Shown: positions 22,264 through 34,585, counted from the stretch's first letter. The stretch is DNA of 64,000 nt from Ochromonas danica (GCA_015146655.1 VKHL01000009.1:1-64000), one strand, 5' to 3'. The notes: generated from the sequence alone by a model not told the origin. Numbers and translations are program-made.

Positions 22264-23953
22264 ATGGTGTTGGAAAAAATGGAGAATGATCATGATAAAT
22301 CATTTGGTAAAAGTCGAGCTGCATTAAAGAAGCGCAAGAAGCAAGCTAAAGAACTTGCTAAGAGTGGAGAAAACACTGGAGGCAATGATGAGAGTAATAG
22401 TAATACAGACTTTCTTCCTCCAAACAAACAACGAAAACTGCAGATTTTCCAACGTCCTCGCTTTGATCATCCTCTTCTCAATGACATTGAAGATCAATCT
22501 GTTCTAGATCTCCTTCAATTGAAAGATCCTGAAGAAGCGACTTCTTATGAGAAAGCATCTCTTCTATTGTCCAAGTTGGTCTTCCCTTTGCATCTGAACA
22601 CTTTCTTTACCAGCCACTGGGAGAAACAACCCTTCTTTGCATCTCATTATGAAGAGCATATTGAGAAAGAAAAGAAAGGTAAACTACCTGTGAATGCTAA
22701 CTACTTGATGGGAAAGTTCCCAGGTCGTAAAGCATTGAGAACATTGATTTCTTCTCATCTCTTCCGTCTTGGTGAGGACATCCAAATTGAAGGAGTCTCA
22801 CTATCTGAAGATGAGGTTCATGGCAATGAAATCTGGACAAAGTATAGTGATATTCATCCAATGACTTTGTTGCAACCACAGATTCACGATGATCTTCTTT
22901 GGCAATTTTGTGGTGCTTTAGAATTTGAATTTAATAGTCGTGTTGACTGTCATGTCCTACTTCTACCCAAGCATTATGATGAAGAAACAGAGCCCATCAT
23001 TATTGAAGGCGATCGATTTTTAATTCAAATGGAGGGATGTAGTCAATGGAAAGTTACCACTAACGGAGTGACCTGTCCTTATCCCTTGCAATGTGGAGAT
23101 GTCCTGTATGTGCCCAGCTCTGCTTCCATTCTAAGAGGAAGTGGTGATGAGAAGATGCAAAGTTTGGTCATGATTTTAATTATAAACAAGCGTCACAATC
23201 GCCTTGCTGATCTGCTCAGTCTAGTCTTGCCTCAAGCTGTGGCAGCTGCAGCTCAGGAAGTCACAGAAAACGGTCATTTGGCTCGCCTCGGCAAAGCACT
23301 TCCTTCAAATACTCAGCAAAAGTTGGGTATTGCTGCATCTGAATTAGACGAAGATGAAGTTCGTGTGGCGGTATTGAAAGAAGTGGAGAAAGCTCTTGCT
23401 AACGTGACGTCGCTTAGTATGGACATGCTTGATCCCGCCGCAGATCAGGTAAGCCTTTACACCACCTCCTCACCTGCCGCACACTAAACTACCTTCATTC
23501 TAAAACTAGATGACGAAAAACTTCATCGCCGAAAGACTTCCAGTTTTCATTACTTCTGAAGAGGAAAACCGCACCTCTGCGGGAGCTTCTGATGCAAGAA
23601 TACAACCATACACACGTTTACGTATGCTTCGACCTGGTATTGCAACCACTGTTATCGAAGACGGGAAAGTGGTTCTTTATCATTGCATGGAGAATTCTAG
23701 AGAGATGTTTGGTGCACCATTGAACCCATTAGAATTCGAGTTGGACGATGGGCCCTGCATTGAAGGACTGCTCAAAGCATACCCCGAAGCGGTAATGGTG
23801 TCTGATCTTGAGCACCCTTCTGAGGAGGTTGAAGACAAATTGGGAGTCGCAGAAGCTTTGTTCAAAGAAGGGTTCCTTGTTATTGATGATGAGCTGTCGA
23901 ATGCTCCAAATGACAATAATCAAGAAGAAGACGACAGTGACGATCCATTCTAG
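22264..23953 (+). CDS. JmjC ribosomal-oxygenase-like protein (RIOX/MINA53-NO66 family), 542 aa, two exons
   Basis: Exons are 22264-23448 and 23510-23953 (1629 nt in frame). The basic N-terminus (KSRAALKKRKKQAKELAK) suits nucleolar targeting. A cupin core follows: FFTSHWEKQPFF is the usual RIOX entry motif, then PKHYDEE supplies a His-x-Asp iron pair, IQMEGCSQWKV is the typical strand, and GDVLYVP the next. The C-terminal part has the helical dimer region and the winged-helix-like domain of ribosomal oxygenases, ending acidic. Family members hydroxylate ribosomal proteins using 2-oxoglutarate and iron. At the expected distal His of the iron triad (usually P-R-G-x-x-H) this protein reads PSSASILRG, so the third ligand seems lost and the protein may be inactive. 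Confidence 0.8.
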
Positions 23954-23989
23954 AATAGACGCTTAATAGCCCATGATCCCCAATTGTCT

Positions 23990-25033
23990 TTAACCACATC
24001 GGACTGACTGAAAAGTCAACATATTGGCTTTATCATTCGAATGGGTCGTCGTGATTCCCAATATCATCTCACCATTGGGGCCTCTGTCCACACTGTCTGC
24101 CCGCAGCCAGCCACCAGCACCCAAGTTGCGAGCAAGGAAAAGCATACCACCAAGATTTCCATTTATATCAACATAGAGTTCCTCTTGACTGCCAAAATAC
24201 TCTCCACTTACAGCAATGCTCCCCCAAATAGTACAACCAACAAACTTGTAGGAACTCTCAGACCGCAGACCAATTATCAACCCATTTCTCATAAGACAGC
24301 TGAAGATACAATTCCTGCCAGCTATGGGGGTAAGTACTAGCTTGTCTTCAAGTACGCCTAACATACCAGATCCATCTGGCAAGACGAACTGGAAGCGTCC
24401 CGCTTCTTCAACGTGATTTGTCGACCCTTTAGTAAACATGATCTTCGAGGCTCTTAAAGAAGCATGCAGTGTTTCATCTGTTAGCTTCTCAGTTTGGTTT
24501 TCAATGCGACTTATTTGATTTCCACTAGCATCAAGTGCTTGCCCAATGGTGATTGTCATTTGATGTAAATCGCTCACAGAACGTGAGAGTTCTTCTAATG
24601 CTCTTTCTTCTTCACTTTGAGTAGTTTTATTAGGAGCAGTAGAGATAAGATCCAATTTATTAACATTATGATTAGAAGGTTTTACATCCTTGGTTGATGC
24701 TAATAAGGTGATTGCCTTCACTGAAGAAGGTTGTTGTTGCTTCTCACTATTGGTTGTTGTTGTTGTTGTTGTTCCAGGAGCGGTAGTAATCGTGGAGAGT
24801 GTGTCATAAAAATACCCTGTCCAGGTCATTCTTCTCAGCCTTTTTATGGACTCCGTGATTATGTTTTGATTGTCTTCGAGAATGTCTTCTACAGCATTAA
24901 GCTTCTCTTCTTGTTCTCCAAGATGCGAGAGTGTGTGATTGCCATACTGCATGGACTCTGCAGTAAATTTCCGACATTCTTCCAGCATCTTCAAGGAAGA
25001 CTCATTGCTCTTTTCCTTTCTTGATTCTATCAT
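23990..25033 (-). CDS. SNAP-25-like Qbc-SNARE with a C-terminal extension domain, 347 aa
   Basis: Two SNARE helices are visible. The Qb helix (about residues 14-70) reads TLSHLGEQEEKLNAVEDIL, with the central Gln in place, followed by RLRRM. The Qc helix (about 145-200) contains ALEELSRSVSDLHQMTITIGQ, then NQISRIENQTEKL and RASKIM. They are joined by a Thr/Gln-rich linker, as in SNAP-25/SNAP-29. No membrane helix is present. Unusually, about 140 residues follow the Qc helix, forming a glycine-rich, beta-looking domain (FQFVLPDGSGMLGVLEDKLVL, GCTIWGSIAVSG, NLGGMLFLARNLGAGGWLR). SNAP-25-type SNAREs normally end at the Qc helix. The Qc zero-layer position appears to be Ser rather than Gln. The gene is convergent with the JmjC gene, with stops 37 nt apart. 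Confidence 0.75.
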   Translation of the reverse strand: MIESRKEKSNESSLKMLEECRKFTAESMQYGNHTLSHLGEQEEKLNAVEDILEDNQNIITESIKRLRRMTWTGYFYDTLSTITTAPGTTTTTTTNSEKQQQPSSVKAITLLASTKDVKPSNHNVNKLDLISTAPNKTTQSEEERALEELSRSVSDLHQMTITIGQALDASGNQISRIENQTEKLTDETLHASLRASKIMFTKGSTNHVEEAGRFQFVLPDGSGMLGVLEDKLVLTPIAGRNCIFSCLMRNGLIIGLRSESSYKFVGCTIWGSIAVSGEYFGSQEELYVDINGNLGGMLFLARNLGAGGWLRADSVDRGPNGEMILGITTTHSNDKANMLTFQSVRCG

Positions 25034-25145
25034 GATCTCTTTTTAGTCGTCAATCAAGCTTGGAGCGCTTACTTTTGTCAAATTGTTTGCGGGGAATCGT
25101 TTGGGAAGGAGACTAGATGCCTTTAACTTGTCGTTCAATGGGCCA

Positions 25146-25180
25146 TTTTCGTTTTTCGTTTTTCGATTTTCGTTTTTCGT
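25146..25180. repeat. TTTTCG simple-repeat tract
   Basis: There are five imperfect tandem copies of (T)TTTCG in the divergent promoter between the SNARE gene (minus) and the histidine kinase gene (plus). Confidence 0.7.
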
Positions 25181-25313
25181 CTTCAACTTTACAACGGAAC
25201 AGTTTGGAGTTGCAAATGAATGAGATGACGTGAATGAATTGATAGGCTTGGTCGATGACCCTTCTTGATCGCCCCTCAACATCCCCTCTGTTGTTTAATT
25301 TATATTATTATAT

Positions 25314-27749
25314 ATGTCCAAGAATGCAACAATAATGATAGTACCTCAGATTAATTCAGAAATCTTAAGCTTTTCTTCCTCTTGGGAGATTGAAGCCATG
25401 GTTCAAAATCATGTTGATTTATATGGTCGATTGAAAGATCCTTTCATACGTCAGCAATACAACCGATTTAACTTAGATAACCAAACCTTGTCATCCTTGC
25501 TCTTGACAATATGCTATTTCTTCTTATTCTCCTTATCTTTTCTATTAGTTACCTCTATTGAGGTTTTTTCTTCTGTTAATCCAACCAAACAGATTGAAAA
25601 TCGCTTATTCACCACAGTTCTTATCATTGTTTGTATTATTATTAACGTAGCAGCATTGTCTGCTTATTATTATCTATGTTATGTGATTAAAATAGGTCAG
25701 AATACTTTGTCTCAACAATCCAAAAAACTCATTCTTCACACACAGCAAGGATTAGTTTTACTTTTCCATCTCCTTGTCTGTATGGGATTAATTGGCAGAG
25801 TTATTACCGGTCCTTGTGATGTCCAACCACGTGAACTTCTGCAAACTTCTTTTTGTAACCCTTTGTATAATAGTGCTGCCATCCCTGCGGATAGCAGTTT
25901 GTTAGTTATGATGATTCCAATACTGTACATTCTGTCAGTGAAAGGAACACATTTGTCTTTTACGATGCTACTGTGGTTGATATCTCTGACAACCCTTGTA
26001 TTTACTTGTGTTTATATGTGGGCTGCATCATCTGTAGCTTCCCTCCTCCTTCATATCATGGGAAGCCTGACCATGATATTTCAGGCAAACCGAATGAGCC
26101 ATTTTATGTTTTTTGCAGCACGCAAACTTGAAGAGACTTTACAAGAAAGAGAAAAGGCTGCTAACGAGGCTAATGCACTGGAAATGAGGCATATGATCGC
26201 CAATGTTGCTCATGATCTAAAAACAGTAAGTTGATGATTAGTTGCCTGGATTACTTATGTTCCTCATTTTTTCTGTGTCTCATTGTGTTCTAAGCCATTA
26301 GCTTCCTTGTTTTGTGGTATCGAGCTGGTGGAACAAGTTACAGCCGATATGAACACAAAAGTGCACGAGGAGTTGGAGTCAAAATCACTATGTCCTGATG
26401 ATGTGAGTGAGCTGTTGCAGTCGGTCACAAGCGTGATATCAAATATGAGAACTTCGAACTCTTTTATGCTCATGGCCATAAACAGGTGTCTTGACTATAC
26501 CAAAGCTAGCAAGGGAGTAAAGTTGATGCCCAAATATGACACCATTGACCTTCAGCAAACCATGCTGTTGCCTTTGAACTGTATGAAAGATACGCAACAG
26601 CGCATACAGATCTCTCTTGACCCTCTTTCGTCTGAAATATGCAACTTTGTAATTACGGACCAACAATGGTTGCAGGAGAACTTGTTGTGCTTGTTGAGCA
26701 ACGCAGTCAAATACTCTTATGAAGGTGACGTACATCTATCTGTGAGGTTGCTTGTCAATCAACAGCTCACAGAGAAGATTGGACGTGAAAATAACAACGA
26801 GAAGTTTCAAGCATACAATGACTTTGCTTGGGCCAGTTTATCTCCTAGAAGGAAAAAAGTGAGTTCTATTCAAGTGAATCATCTCCCGGAAGCAATGTTC
26901 CTTCGCTTTGAAGTTGAAGATCATGGGGTGGGGCTTTCCCAAGAGGCTATGTCGATCTTATTTAGTCCATTTAAGCAAGCACAGCGGCTGGCGGGGGGAA
27001 CAGGCTTGGGTCTCTTTTCTTTGGCAAAACGAATTGAAGCCTTAGATGGAACGTGTGGAGTGGAAAACCGACGAGATGGAATGCAGGGATCATTGTTCTG
27101 GTTTCAAATACCCTACCGACCAGATGTTCAACTCGCGCAGCGTGTTCAAAATGGTGGTTTAAGAAGCCCCAGAGGTCTAAACAGTACATGTCCTTCAACG
27201 CCAATAGGAAGAACGTCACAGATCTCTTTGTTGAGCTCAAAGGAGAGCGTAGCACCAACTGTTTCCGAGTCAACTTCTCCGCTAAAAGTATTGGTAGTCG
27301 ATGATTCCCCGACCATATTGAAAACTACAAGTATGATGCTGAAACGAAACAAACATGTTGTTCATACTGCTGTGAATGGTGCAGAGGCTGTAAAGATGGT
27401 AGCCGAACGATATGAACATTTTGGCACAGGCTATGATGTCATTTTAATGGACCTTCAAATGCCTATCATGGATGGATTGGAGGCTACTCGTCGACTGCGT
27501 CAAATGCAATGCTTGCCGAAGGAAGATGTCAGACCTTCGAGTCGTACTGTCGCTAACGTACTTCAATCTGGACATCAGAATGCTTTCCATCAGATTATAA
27601 TTGGCGTCTCTGCCAACTCTGATATTGAAACCGCGACGGAAGCTTACCGTGCGGGAGTTGATGCCTTTTTCACAAAGCCTTTTGTCATGGAGGCATTTAT
27701 TCGGGCTTATCGTCAAGCCATTGAGAAACAACAACAAGGCGATTCATGA
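25314..27749 (+). CDS. Hybrid sensor histidine kinase with six membrane helices, 788 aa, two exons
   Basis: Exons are 25314-26225 and 26295-27749 (2367 nt in frame). The N-terminal region has about six hydrophobic helices between residues 60 and 270. A coiled linker leads into the H-box VAHDLKTPLASLF (His near residue 300), which is split by the intron. The ATPase domain shows N-box ENLLCLLSNAVKYS, G1 DHGVGLS and G2 GGTGLGLF. A receiver domain follows, with acidic residues in VLVVDDSP, phospho-acceptor Asp in VILMDLQMPIMDG and the conserved Lys in FFTKPF. It would autophosphorylate on His and pass the phosphate to its own receiver Asp; the signal sensed is unknown. No known sensor domain is visible in the membrane part. 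Confidence 0.9.
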
Positions 27750-27913
27750 CCCTGTTGACTTGTTGAACAGATATGAACCCTTTATTTATTGAGTATGTGA
27801 TGTTTGATCCTTTTGTATTGATCCTTTAGTGTTGTTAATTTTGTGCAAGTACATGTAGATCTTATGAACAGTATGTGATGGACCTCTAAACAGCAGGTTT
27901 TAAACTCGTACTT

Positions 27914-30833
27914 ATGTCTTATCAAACTCGAACTTTTCAGTTTTGTCAACTTAATGGACGAGCACATCGCCACAGTCACAGACAAACAATGGAGAAGGAG
28001 AAGAGGATTGTTTTTGGGTCCAATGGTACCGAAAGAACATATACCTCTTGCTACACTAGTGATGAGAGTAGTAGTAAAGGACCATTCTTGAAGATTCCAT
28101 CCAGAAAGAGTCCATTTCTAGTGAATGCAGGCGAGGATGACATCCACATGATTTTCCAGGCAAAGGCTCTTTCCACAGTCGCTCAGGATCATCTTGTCCT
28201 CCCTTTACGAGCTATGAGTGCATTAGGGTATAGTGATGGAAACTGTCTATGTTCTTCCATTGTGGTCTCCTTGCAAGAGGCTGGCAATTGTCCATATCAA
28301 CAACTAAGCTTAAAGTATCTGGGCTATTATAGTCACAGACACTGGGATGAATGCTCTTTAGAAAGTATGGACTATCTTCTTCCTTGTAAATGGAATAAGG
28401 CATGGCCAAGGAAACTCTCCCTTCCTTCCTTTTCCTCCATGCTCCCCTCCATGCTGACTGGTCATGTTTTTCAACGAAAGGGAAGTCTCATTCTATTGAA
28501 AGTAATGAGTGTTGATATGGCATTTCTACTAGAAGCAGAAGAAAATGTGTTGGGAGAGAAAAGTGATTCTAAGTGTGATAGTCAATGCTATCGTTTCTCT
28601 TCTTCTATGAAGATTCGTGTTGACTTCACTGCCTCTGACAACAACAAGAACATTGACAATGATAGTAAGCACAGTAGTGGCGAAAGAGGATTGTTCTTTG
28701 TACGATCGTTTAAAGACATGGACTTTTCATCTAAAGCTTGGAATCGTGTTATAGATCATATAACGTGTAACAGAGAAGTGTCCCATATTTTGGCTCACAG
28801 TCTCTTTCTGTCTGGTTCACCAGGATCGGGTAAATCATCTTTCTTACAAGCACTTACTTCCTTATCGCTAGATCAATGTGAGGTATTGTTTGGTACTCTC
28901 TTGAAGATCTCTTCACTTCCTTCACTAAGGTTTATAGAAGAAGAATATCCTCCTTGGATTGTCAGTTTACATGTTCTATTGAATACTCTTTTTCATCGAT
29001 CGTTGGATATTTCTACTCTAAAGCAATTCTTAGAAGAAAAGGAAAGACTCATCCTCTTATTAGACGATATGGATTCAATCTTTTCTCTGTTTATGGAGGT
29101 GAAGACAACAACTGATGAAGCAGATGATGCTCTGGCAGCATTGGGGAATAATCCTGGTGGGATAGAGCATGAGGATGAACGACGTATAGTAGCATATCAT
29201 CTGTACATTTTATTATCGCATGTCTCTAGTTGTCATCGTAGTTCTTCAGATAAGGAAGGTAACCAATATTTGTTACAGAAGGTTTGGGTGGTGGGAGCTG
29301 GTCGACTAGAAAATAGTGAAGTGCCTAGAGATCGTCAGTGTCCTAACTTTGACCTATTCATCTACTTACAAAAGCCAAGTCAACAAGATCGAGAGTATTT
29401 GCTGTCAACTTTCCTCTTAGATCTTCCTATCGTTGAAAAGGATAAACATGTGGTGTGGGCAGGTCATCTGGCAGGTCTGACGCGAGGTTATACTCCGTCT
29501 GACCTTCATGCTATGCTACAAAAGAGTCAATTGATCTCTATGGGTGTAGAAGGAGGTGGAGGAGAGATTCAATGGCAGCATATTCTCCAAGCGATAGCAT
29601 CTTATCAAATCTATTCTCTGCGCAAATTAGAGGTTTCCTTACATCGTGATTTGAGTCAGCAAGCTATGGGTTGGGGTAGTTTGGGAGGCTGTGATGCAGC
29701 AATCCAACAGTGCCAGCGAGCTCTAAGGCCCCTCTTATCATCAACTCAATCCAAAACAAACAAAGCACTTCAAGTGCAATTACCTCGCGGTATGGTTCTG
29801 TATGGACCTTCTGGTTGCGGGAAGACACTCTTTGGTCGAGCTTTGGCTCAAGAGGTTAGCTTCTTGATTTTCTGATTTAGTTGCAGTCTTATGTTTCATT
29901 TTTTGTCTTTTGCTAGCTCCGTATGAATCTCTTGAGTGTGCGGTCAACGGATGTTTTGTCCAAGTATTTTGGTCAGACTGAGGCAAGGCTTCGAGAGATC
30001 TTCCACGCTGCTCGAAGGGCAAGCCCTTGCCTACTTTTCTTTGATGACTTTGATGCATTAGCTCATAAACGGTGATAGTTTGCGCTCTGCTATTCAATGT
30101 CTGTGATCGTTTTCATTGTAAGTCTGTATGGTACATAGTGGGATGCAGGAAGGAAGCACCGAGAGCTCTCATGGTAGTGTCCAAAATCGTATACTTTCTA
30201 CCTTTCTCAATGAACTGGATGGGGTCTTCTCGGCTTCAAATAAAATGAATGAGAAAGAAGATATAGTCTTTGTGTTAATCGCTTGCAAAGAATTGGATAA
30301 TCTTGATGAAGCGTTGATTCGACCAGGGTAGGTAGATTTTGAATTATCCTGGTGATATACATCGTTATCAATATATATTACGATTTAATGTTTTGATGTT
30401 CTACAGACGGCTGCATGAACATGTTCATCTTGGCTATCCATCTCTGGGTGACTTTCTCTCGATCTTGTCTCTGTACATGCAGCGTTTACCATGTCAGGAA
30501 GGACTTTCTGTTCAAACAATTGAGTCCCGGCTACAGCAAAGTTGCCAATCTTTCTTTGCTAAGCCATTCACAGGTGCAACAGCGGAAGCAATCTGTTCAA
30601 GAGCACAGTTCCTGGCGTTAGAGGAATGTGTTAATAGCAAGATGAAAGGAGAAGAAAGAGTTGACTCAGAGTATGTGGTGACAAATAACCACTTTGTGGC
30701 TGCTATAGATGAATTTTATCCTTTGCCAAAGGAAGAGCGGCCGGAGCAGCCACCATCATCGTTTAACATTTCTTCTCCATTATCCCCATCACCACTGTCT
30801 GGTGTTGAATGGAAATTCAATCTCACTTTGTAA
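27914..30833 (+). CDS. PEX1: PEX1-like double AAA ATPase, 903 aa, four exons
   Basis: Exons are 27914-29854, 29917-30071, 30139-30327 and 30407-30833 (2712 nt in frame). D1 has Walker A GSPGSGKSS (about residue 300) and Walker B LILLLDDMDSI. D2 has Walker A GPSGCGKTL (about residue 636), SVRSTDVLSKYFGQTEARLREIF, Walker B LLFFDDFDALAHKR and DEALIRPGR. A retained D1 plus the D2 sequence FFDxFDxxAxKRG fits PEX1, the peroxisomal AAA ATPase that works with PEX6 to pull the receptor PEX5 from the membrane. PEX6 and other CDC48 relatives are the alternatives. D2 has Asp-Asp where Asp-Glu is normal. A Ser/Pro tail ends the protein. Confidence 0.78.
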
Positions 30834-31720
30834 AATAAGATTAATTGATAAAGAAGTCGATGCAGTTTGATAAAAGTTTGATAAAAGACAACACCAATAG
30901 TCGAGCTTTCCTCTTTGAACTGCATCTGCAGCATCACCATGCTCATCCCAATGGTCGACTATCAAATATTGTGTATTTTGGGGATAATGTTCTCCAGCAA
31001 GCTTGTGGAATAAATCCTTTTGGTGAAGGTTGCAATTAATTTGTGGTAACAATATTCATCATTATTTCTGTTCATATGAGTATGGCTATATCGATCTTTA
31101 GGTCGAACATTTCTAAAGACCAATTTTACGCAGCTAGTCTAAATACAATGAAAATCTGTAATTCTAATTTACTAGATGTGTAGACTATCTGTTGTAGTTT
31201 TACTTGGTATGATTGCCGATGATGACTAATCCAGTCATAGATATCATGTTTTGAAGTGGTGTAAGTTCTGGCAAACATGATGTCTACTGGTGCATGTGAT
31301 ATGCACGCACAGAGTCTAATGGTTTTCTCTCGTCAGCAGCTTTGACTAGTCCAGTGTTTTCACCTGTTTGATTGATCGATGACAGGAGTCATCATAGAGT
31401 CGTCATGCTGGAGTCATCAGTGAGGGTCTGGTCGTTCCAGTTGGAAACCAGTCAGACCCTTCAAAGAGATCTACAGTACGTGACGACAATCCTAGATAAC
31501 ATGCCACAATCCTGGATAATAAATAACAGGAGAACACTCTTCATCTTCTCTTACCACTCGAAGTGACAAAACCATGACCACCACTGTGACCACCCCCAAC
31601 AACAACTAAGACATGAGAGATATACAACTATAGACAGTCTATTTCAAAGCAATTCCTTGTCAAAATAGTGGTGTTAATAAACACCGATTTTGAGATTTGA
31701 TTAATGTGGGGAGCACTAGT
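30834..31720. other. Intergenic region between PEX1-like gene and histone H4
   Basis: No gene is supported. A possible polyadenylation signal AATAAA is at 31009-31014. The H4 stem-loop lies at 31670-31685. The rest is unassigned. Confidence 0.5.
31670..31685 (-). promoter_or_regulatory. Histone 3' stem-loop of H4 mRNA
   Basis: Read on the minus strand this is GGTGTT-TATT-AACACC, a 6-bp stem with a 4-nt loop, 35 nt past the H4 stop. AAATC precedes it and ACTA follows. It matches the shape of the hairpin bound by SLBP in replication-dependent histone mRNAs. Confidence 0.85.
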
Positions 31721-32663
<943 letters not shown>

Positions 32664-32709
32664 ATCAAATCATGTTATTCTGGAACCTCTCCAGTCCAAC
32701 TCTCAAAAC

Positions 32710-32725
32710 GGTGTTTTTCAACACC
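32710..32725 (+). promoter_or_regulatory. Histone 3' stem-loop of H3 mRNA
   Basis: GGTGTT-TTTC-AACACC is a 6-bp stem with the classic UUUC loop, preceded by AAAAC and followed by ACTACC, 47 nt past the stop. Confidence 0.9.
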
Positions 32726-33425
32726 ACTACCACCATAACACCAGGAACTAACAAACTACTGTACCTTTACTGTAGTATGTGCTTAACTTTCTCGCCAACC
32801 ACTTCTTTGTTGTTGGCCTTGACGAGGCAAACAGAATCTAGAACTTAACTGGAAGGCAATGGAGCATTAAAACTGTTTTCACCAGGCATTAACTGTGTGT
32901 TATATGATTATCTGGGTCGGATTGGAGAAGTTACTGTTTGTCTCAGCCAGGCTGGTCATGCTTCATTCAAAGGTCAGCTATAAAAGTCAAGCACACTTCT
33001 CGTTCACTCTTCCCCACACAGTCTACAAACAACCTTGACAAATCTAAAATCCTTCCATTTCAACCACTCTGAATGAACACTGTGAAGAATATCTCCTGGT
33101 AACGTTTCTGAAAGACCAATCCACTGACTAGATGGTAAGCGCGCACTCCTAACAGAACATTGCAAGGTTAATGCTCACGTGGACACCATTACCATCTCCC
33201 TAACCATTAGGGAAAACGTAATGGCAAACGTCTTTTACAAGAAGTACTACAGACTACGCTAGCCGAGAAAAGCTAACTGAACACTTAACACAACCCATCC
33301 TGGTTCAGCTGCAGCACCGAGCAGCAGGACCCCTCTCAGAAGAAACTGAACAAAGTCAGTCAACACAACGAAACAAGATGATGGTAAAAGATGGTCTCTC
33401 TCACTCTCCTTTAGATGACAGTAGT

Positions 33426-33441
33426 GGTGTTAATAAACACC
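33426..33441 (-). promoter_or_regulatory. Histone 3' stem-loop of H2A mRNA
   Basis: On the minus strand this is GGTGTT-TATT-AACACC, identical to the H4 hairpin, 44 nt past the H2A stop and with the same flanks (AAATC before, ACTACT after). Confidence 0.88.
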
Positions 33442-33485
33442 GATTTGATTGATAATTTTAAGAGATAGGAAGAGCGTAGGTAGAT

Positions 33486-33995
33486 TTAGAAGTCCTGGGA
33501 CTTCTTCTCCTCCTTGGGAGCCTTCTTCTTAGGAGTGGACTCCTTGCCTTCCTTGGGGGTGGAGGAAGACTTGGGGATGAGCACGGAGTGGATATTAGGA
33601 AGAACACCACCCTGAGCAATGGTCACACCGCCAAAGAGCTTGTTGAGCTCCTCGTCATTGCGGACGGCGAGCTGGATGTGGCGGGGGATGATGCGGTTCT
33701 TCTTGTTGTCGCGGGCAGCATTGCCAGCCAACTCGAGCACCTCAGCGGTCAGATACTCCAGCACAGAGGCCAAGTAGACAGGAGCACCAGCACCCACACG
33801 AGTGGCGTACTTGCCCTTCTTGAGGTAGCGGCTGATTCTGCCTACAGGGAACTGCAGGCCAGCCTTGGCAGATTGAGTCTGAGACTTCTTTCCTTCGGTC
33901 TTGCCACGACCTCCCTTGCCTCCTTTACCGGCACCAGGGGCGGGGGCAGCAGCAGTGGTTGCAGCAGCAGCAGCAGCAGCTTTCTTGGAAGACAT
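33486..33995 (-). CDS. Histone H2A.X-type, 169 aa
   Basis: The core is canonical ([65 protein letters not shown]). The C-terminal tail is long and Lys/Ser-rich, ending in SQDF, the SQ(E/D)-hydrophobic motif that DNA-damage kinases phosphorylate in H2A.X. The N-terminus is extended by a poly-Ala/Thr stretch coded by GCT/GCA-type repeats. I use the ATG at 33995; the frame is open further but the extension is not histone-like. It shares a 227-nt divergent promoter with H2B. Confidence 0.95.
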   Translation of the reverse strand: MSSKKAAAAAAATTAAAPAPGAGKGGKGGRGKTEGKKSQTQSAKAGLQFPVGRISRYLKKGKYATRVGAGAPVYLASVLEYLTAEVLELAGNAARDNKKNRIIPRHIQLAVRNDEELNKLFGGVTIAQGGVLPNIHSVLIPKSSSTPKEGKESTPKKKAPKEEKKSQDF

Positions 33996-34222
33996 TCTTA
34001 CTTTGGTTTTGATTTTGATAGAAACTTGGTTTGGGGGGGGTGAAGCATCGAGAGGTGACGAGGGAGGCACCTAGGAGAAGAGACGAAAACTGAAATATTG
34101 CGCGGGGAAAGTTAAGTTAACCTGTCCAGTTTGTGATCTTGAGAGGTCGTGGACTGAAAGCATCTCTTCTGTTGTCATCACTGCGAAGAACATAATCGAA
34201 CAATCAATCAAAAAGATCAACA

Positions 34223-34585
34223 ATGGCTAAGACTCCTGCTCCATCTGTCGGCAAGAAGGCTGTGAAGACCCCCAAGAAGGCTGGGGGCAAGAAGAATGTC
34301 AAGCGAACTGAGTCCTATGCTTCCTACATCTACAAGGTGTTGAAGCAGGTCCACCCCAACACTGGCATCTCCAAGCGTGGCATGTCCATCCTCAACTCCT
34401 TCATCAACGATATCTTCGAGCGCATTGCTCTTGAGTCTTCTCGTTTGTCTCGCTACAACAAGAAGTCCACCCTCTCCTCCCGAGAGATCCAGACTGCTGT
34501 GCGCCTGCTCCTCCCTGGTGAGCTCGCCAAGCACGCTGTCTCTGAAGGCACCAAGGCTGTGACCAAGTTCACTTCTTCCGCCTAA
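34223..34585 (+). CDS. Histone H2B, 120 aa
   Basis: A lysine-rich tail is followed by the histone fold: [21 protein letters not shown], then [36 protein letters not shown] and [20 protein letters not shown]. The end is TKFTSSA. There is no intron. It pairs divergently with H2A, and a 3' stem-loop lies 45 nt past the stop. Confidence 0.98.
   Translation: MAKTPAPSVGKKAVKTPKKAGGKKNVKRTESYASYIYKVLKQVHPNTGISKRGMSILNSFINDIFERIALESSRLSRYNKKSTLSSREIQTAVRLLLPGELAKHAVSEGTKAVTKFTSSA

Larger units (their letters stand above)
32664..33485. other. Intergenic region between H3 and H2A
   Basis: This 822-nt stretch between convergent H3 and H2A holds their two stem-loops at its ends. I see no linker histone H1 gene or other open frame in it. 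Confidence 0.6.

Noticed and set aside
27914-30833. Assignment to PEX6 or CDC48
   Set aside because: A retained D1 Walker A and a D2 Walker B of FFDxFD type favour PEX1, though the margin is moderate.
31200-31300. Possible C/D snoRNA (GATGATGA motif near 31218)
   Set aside because: No matching D box or terminal stem was found at a suitable distance.
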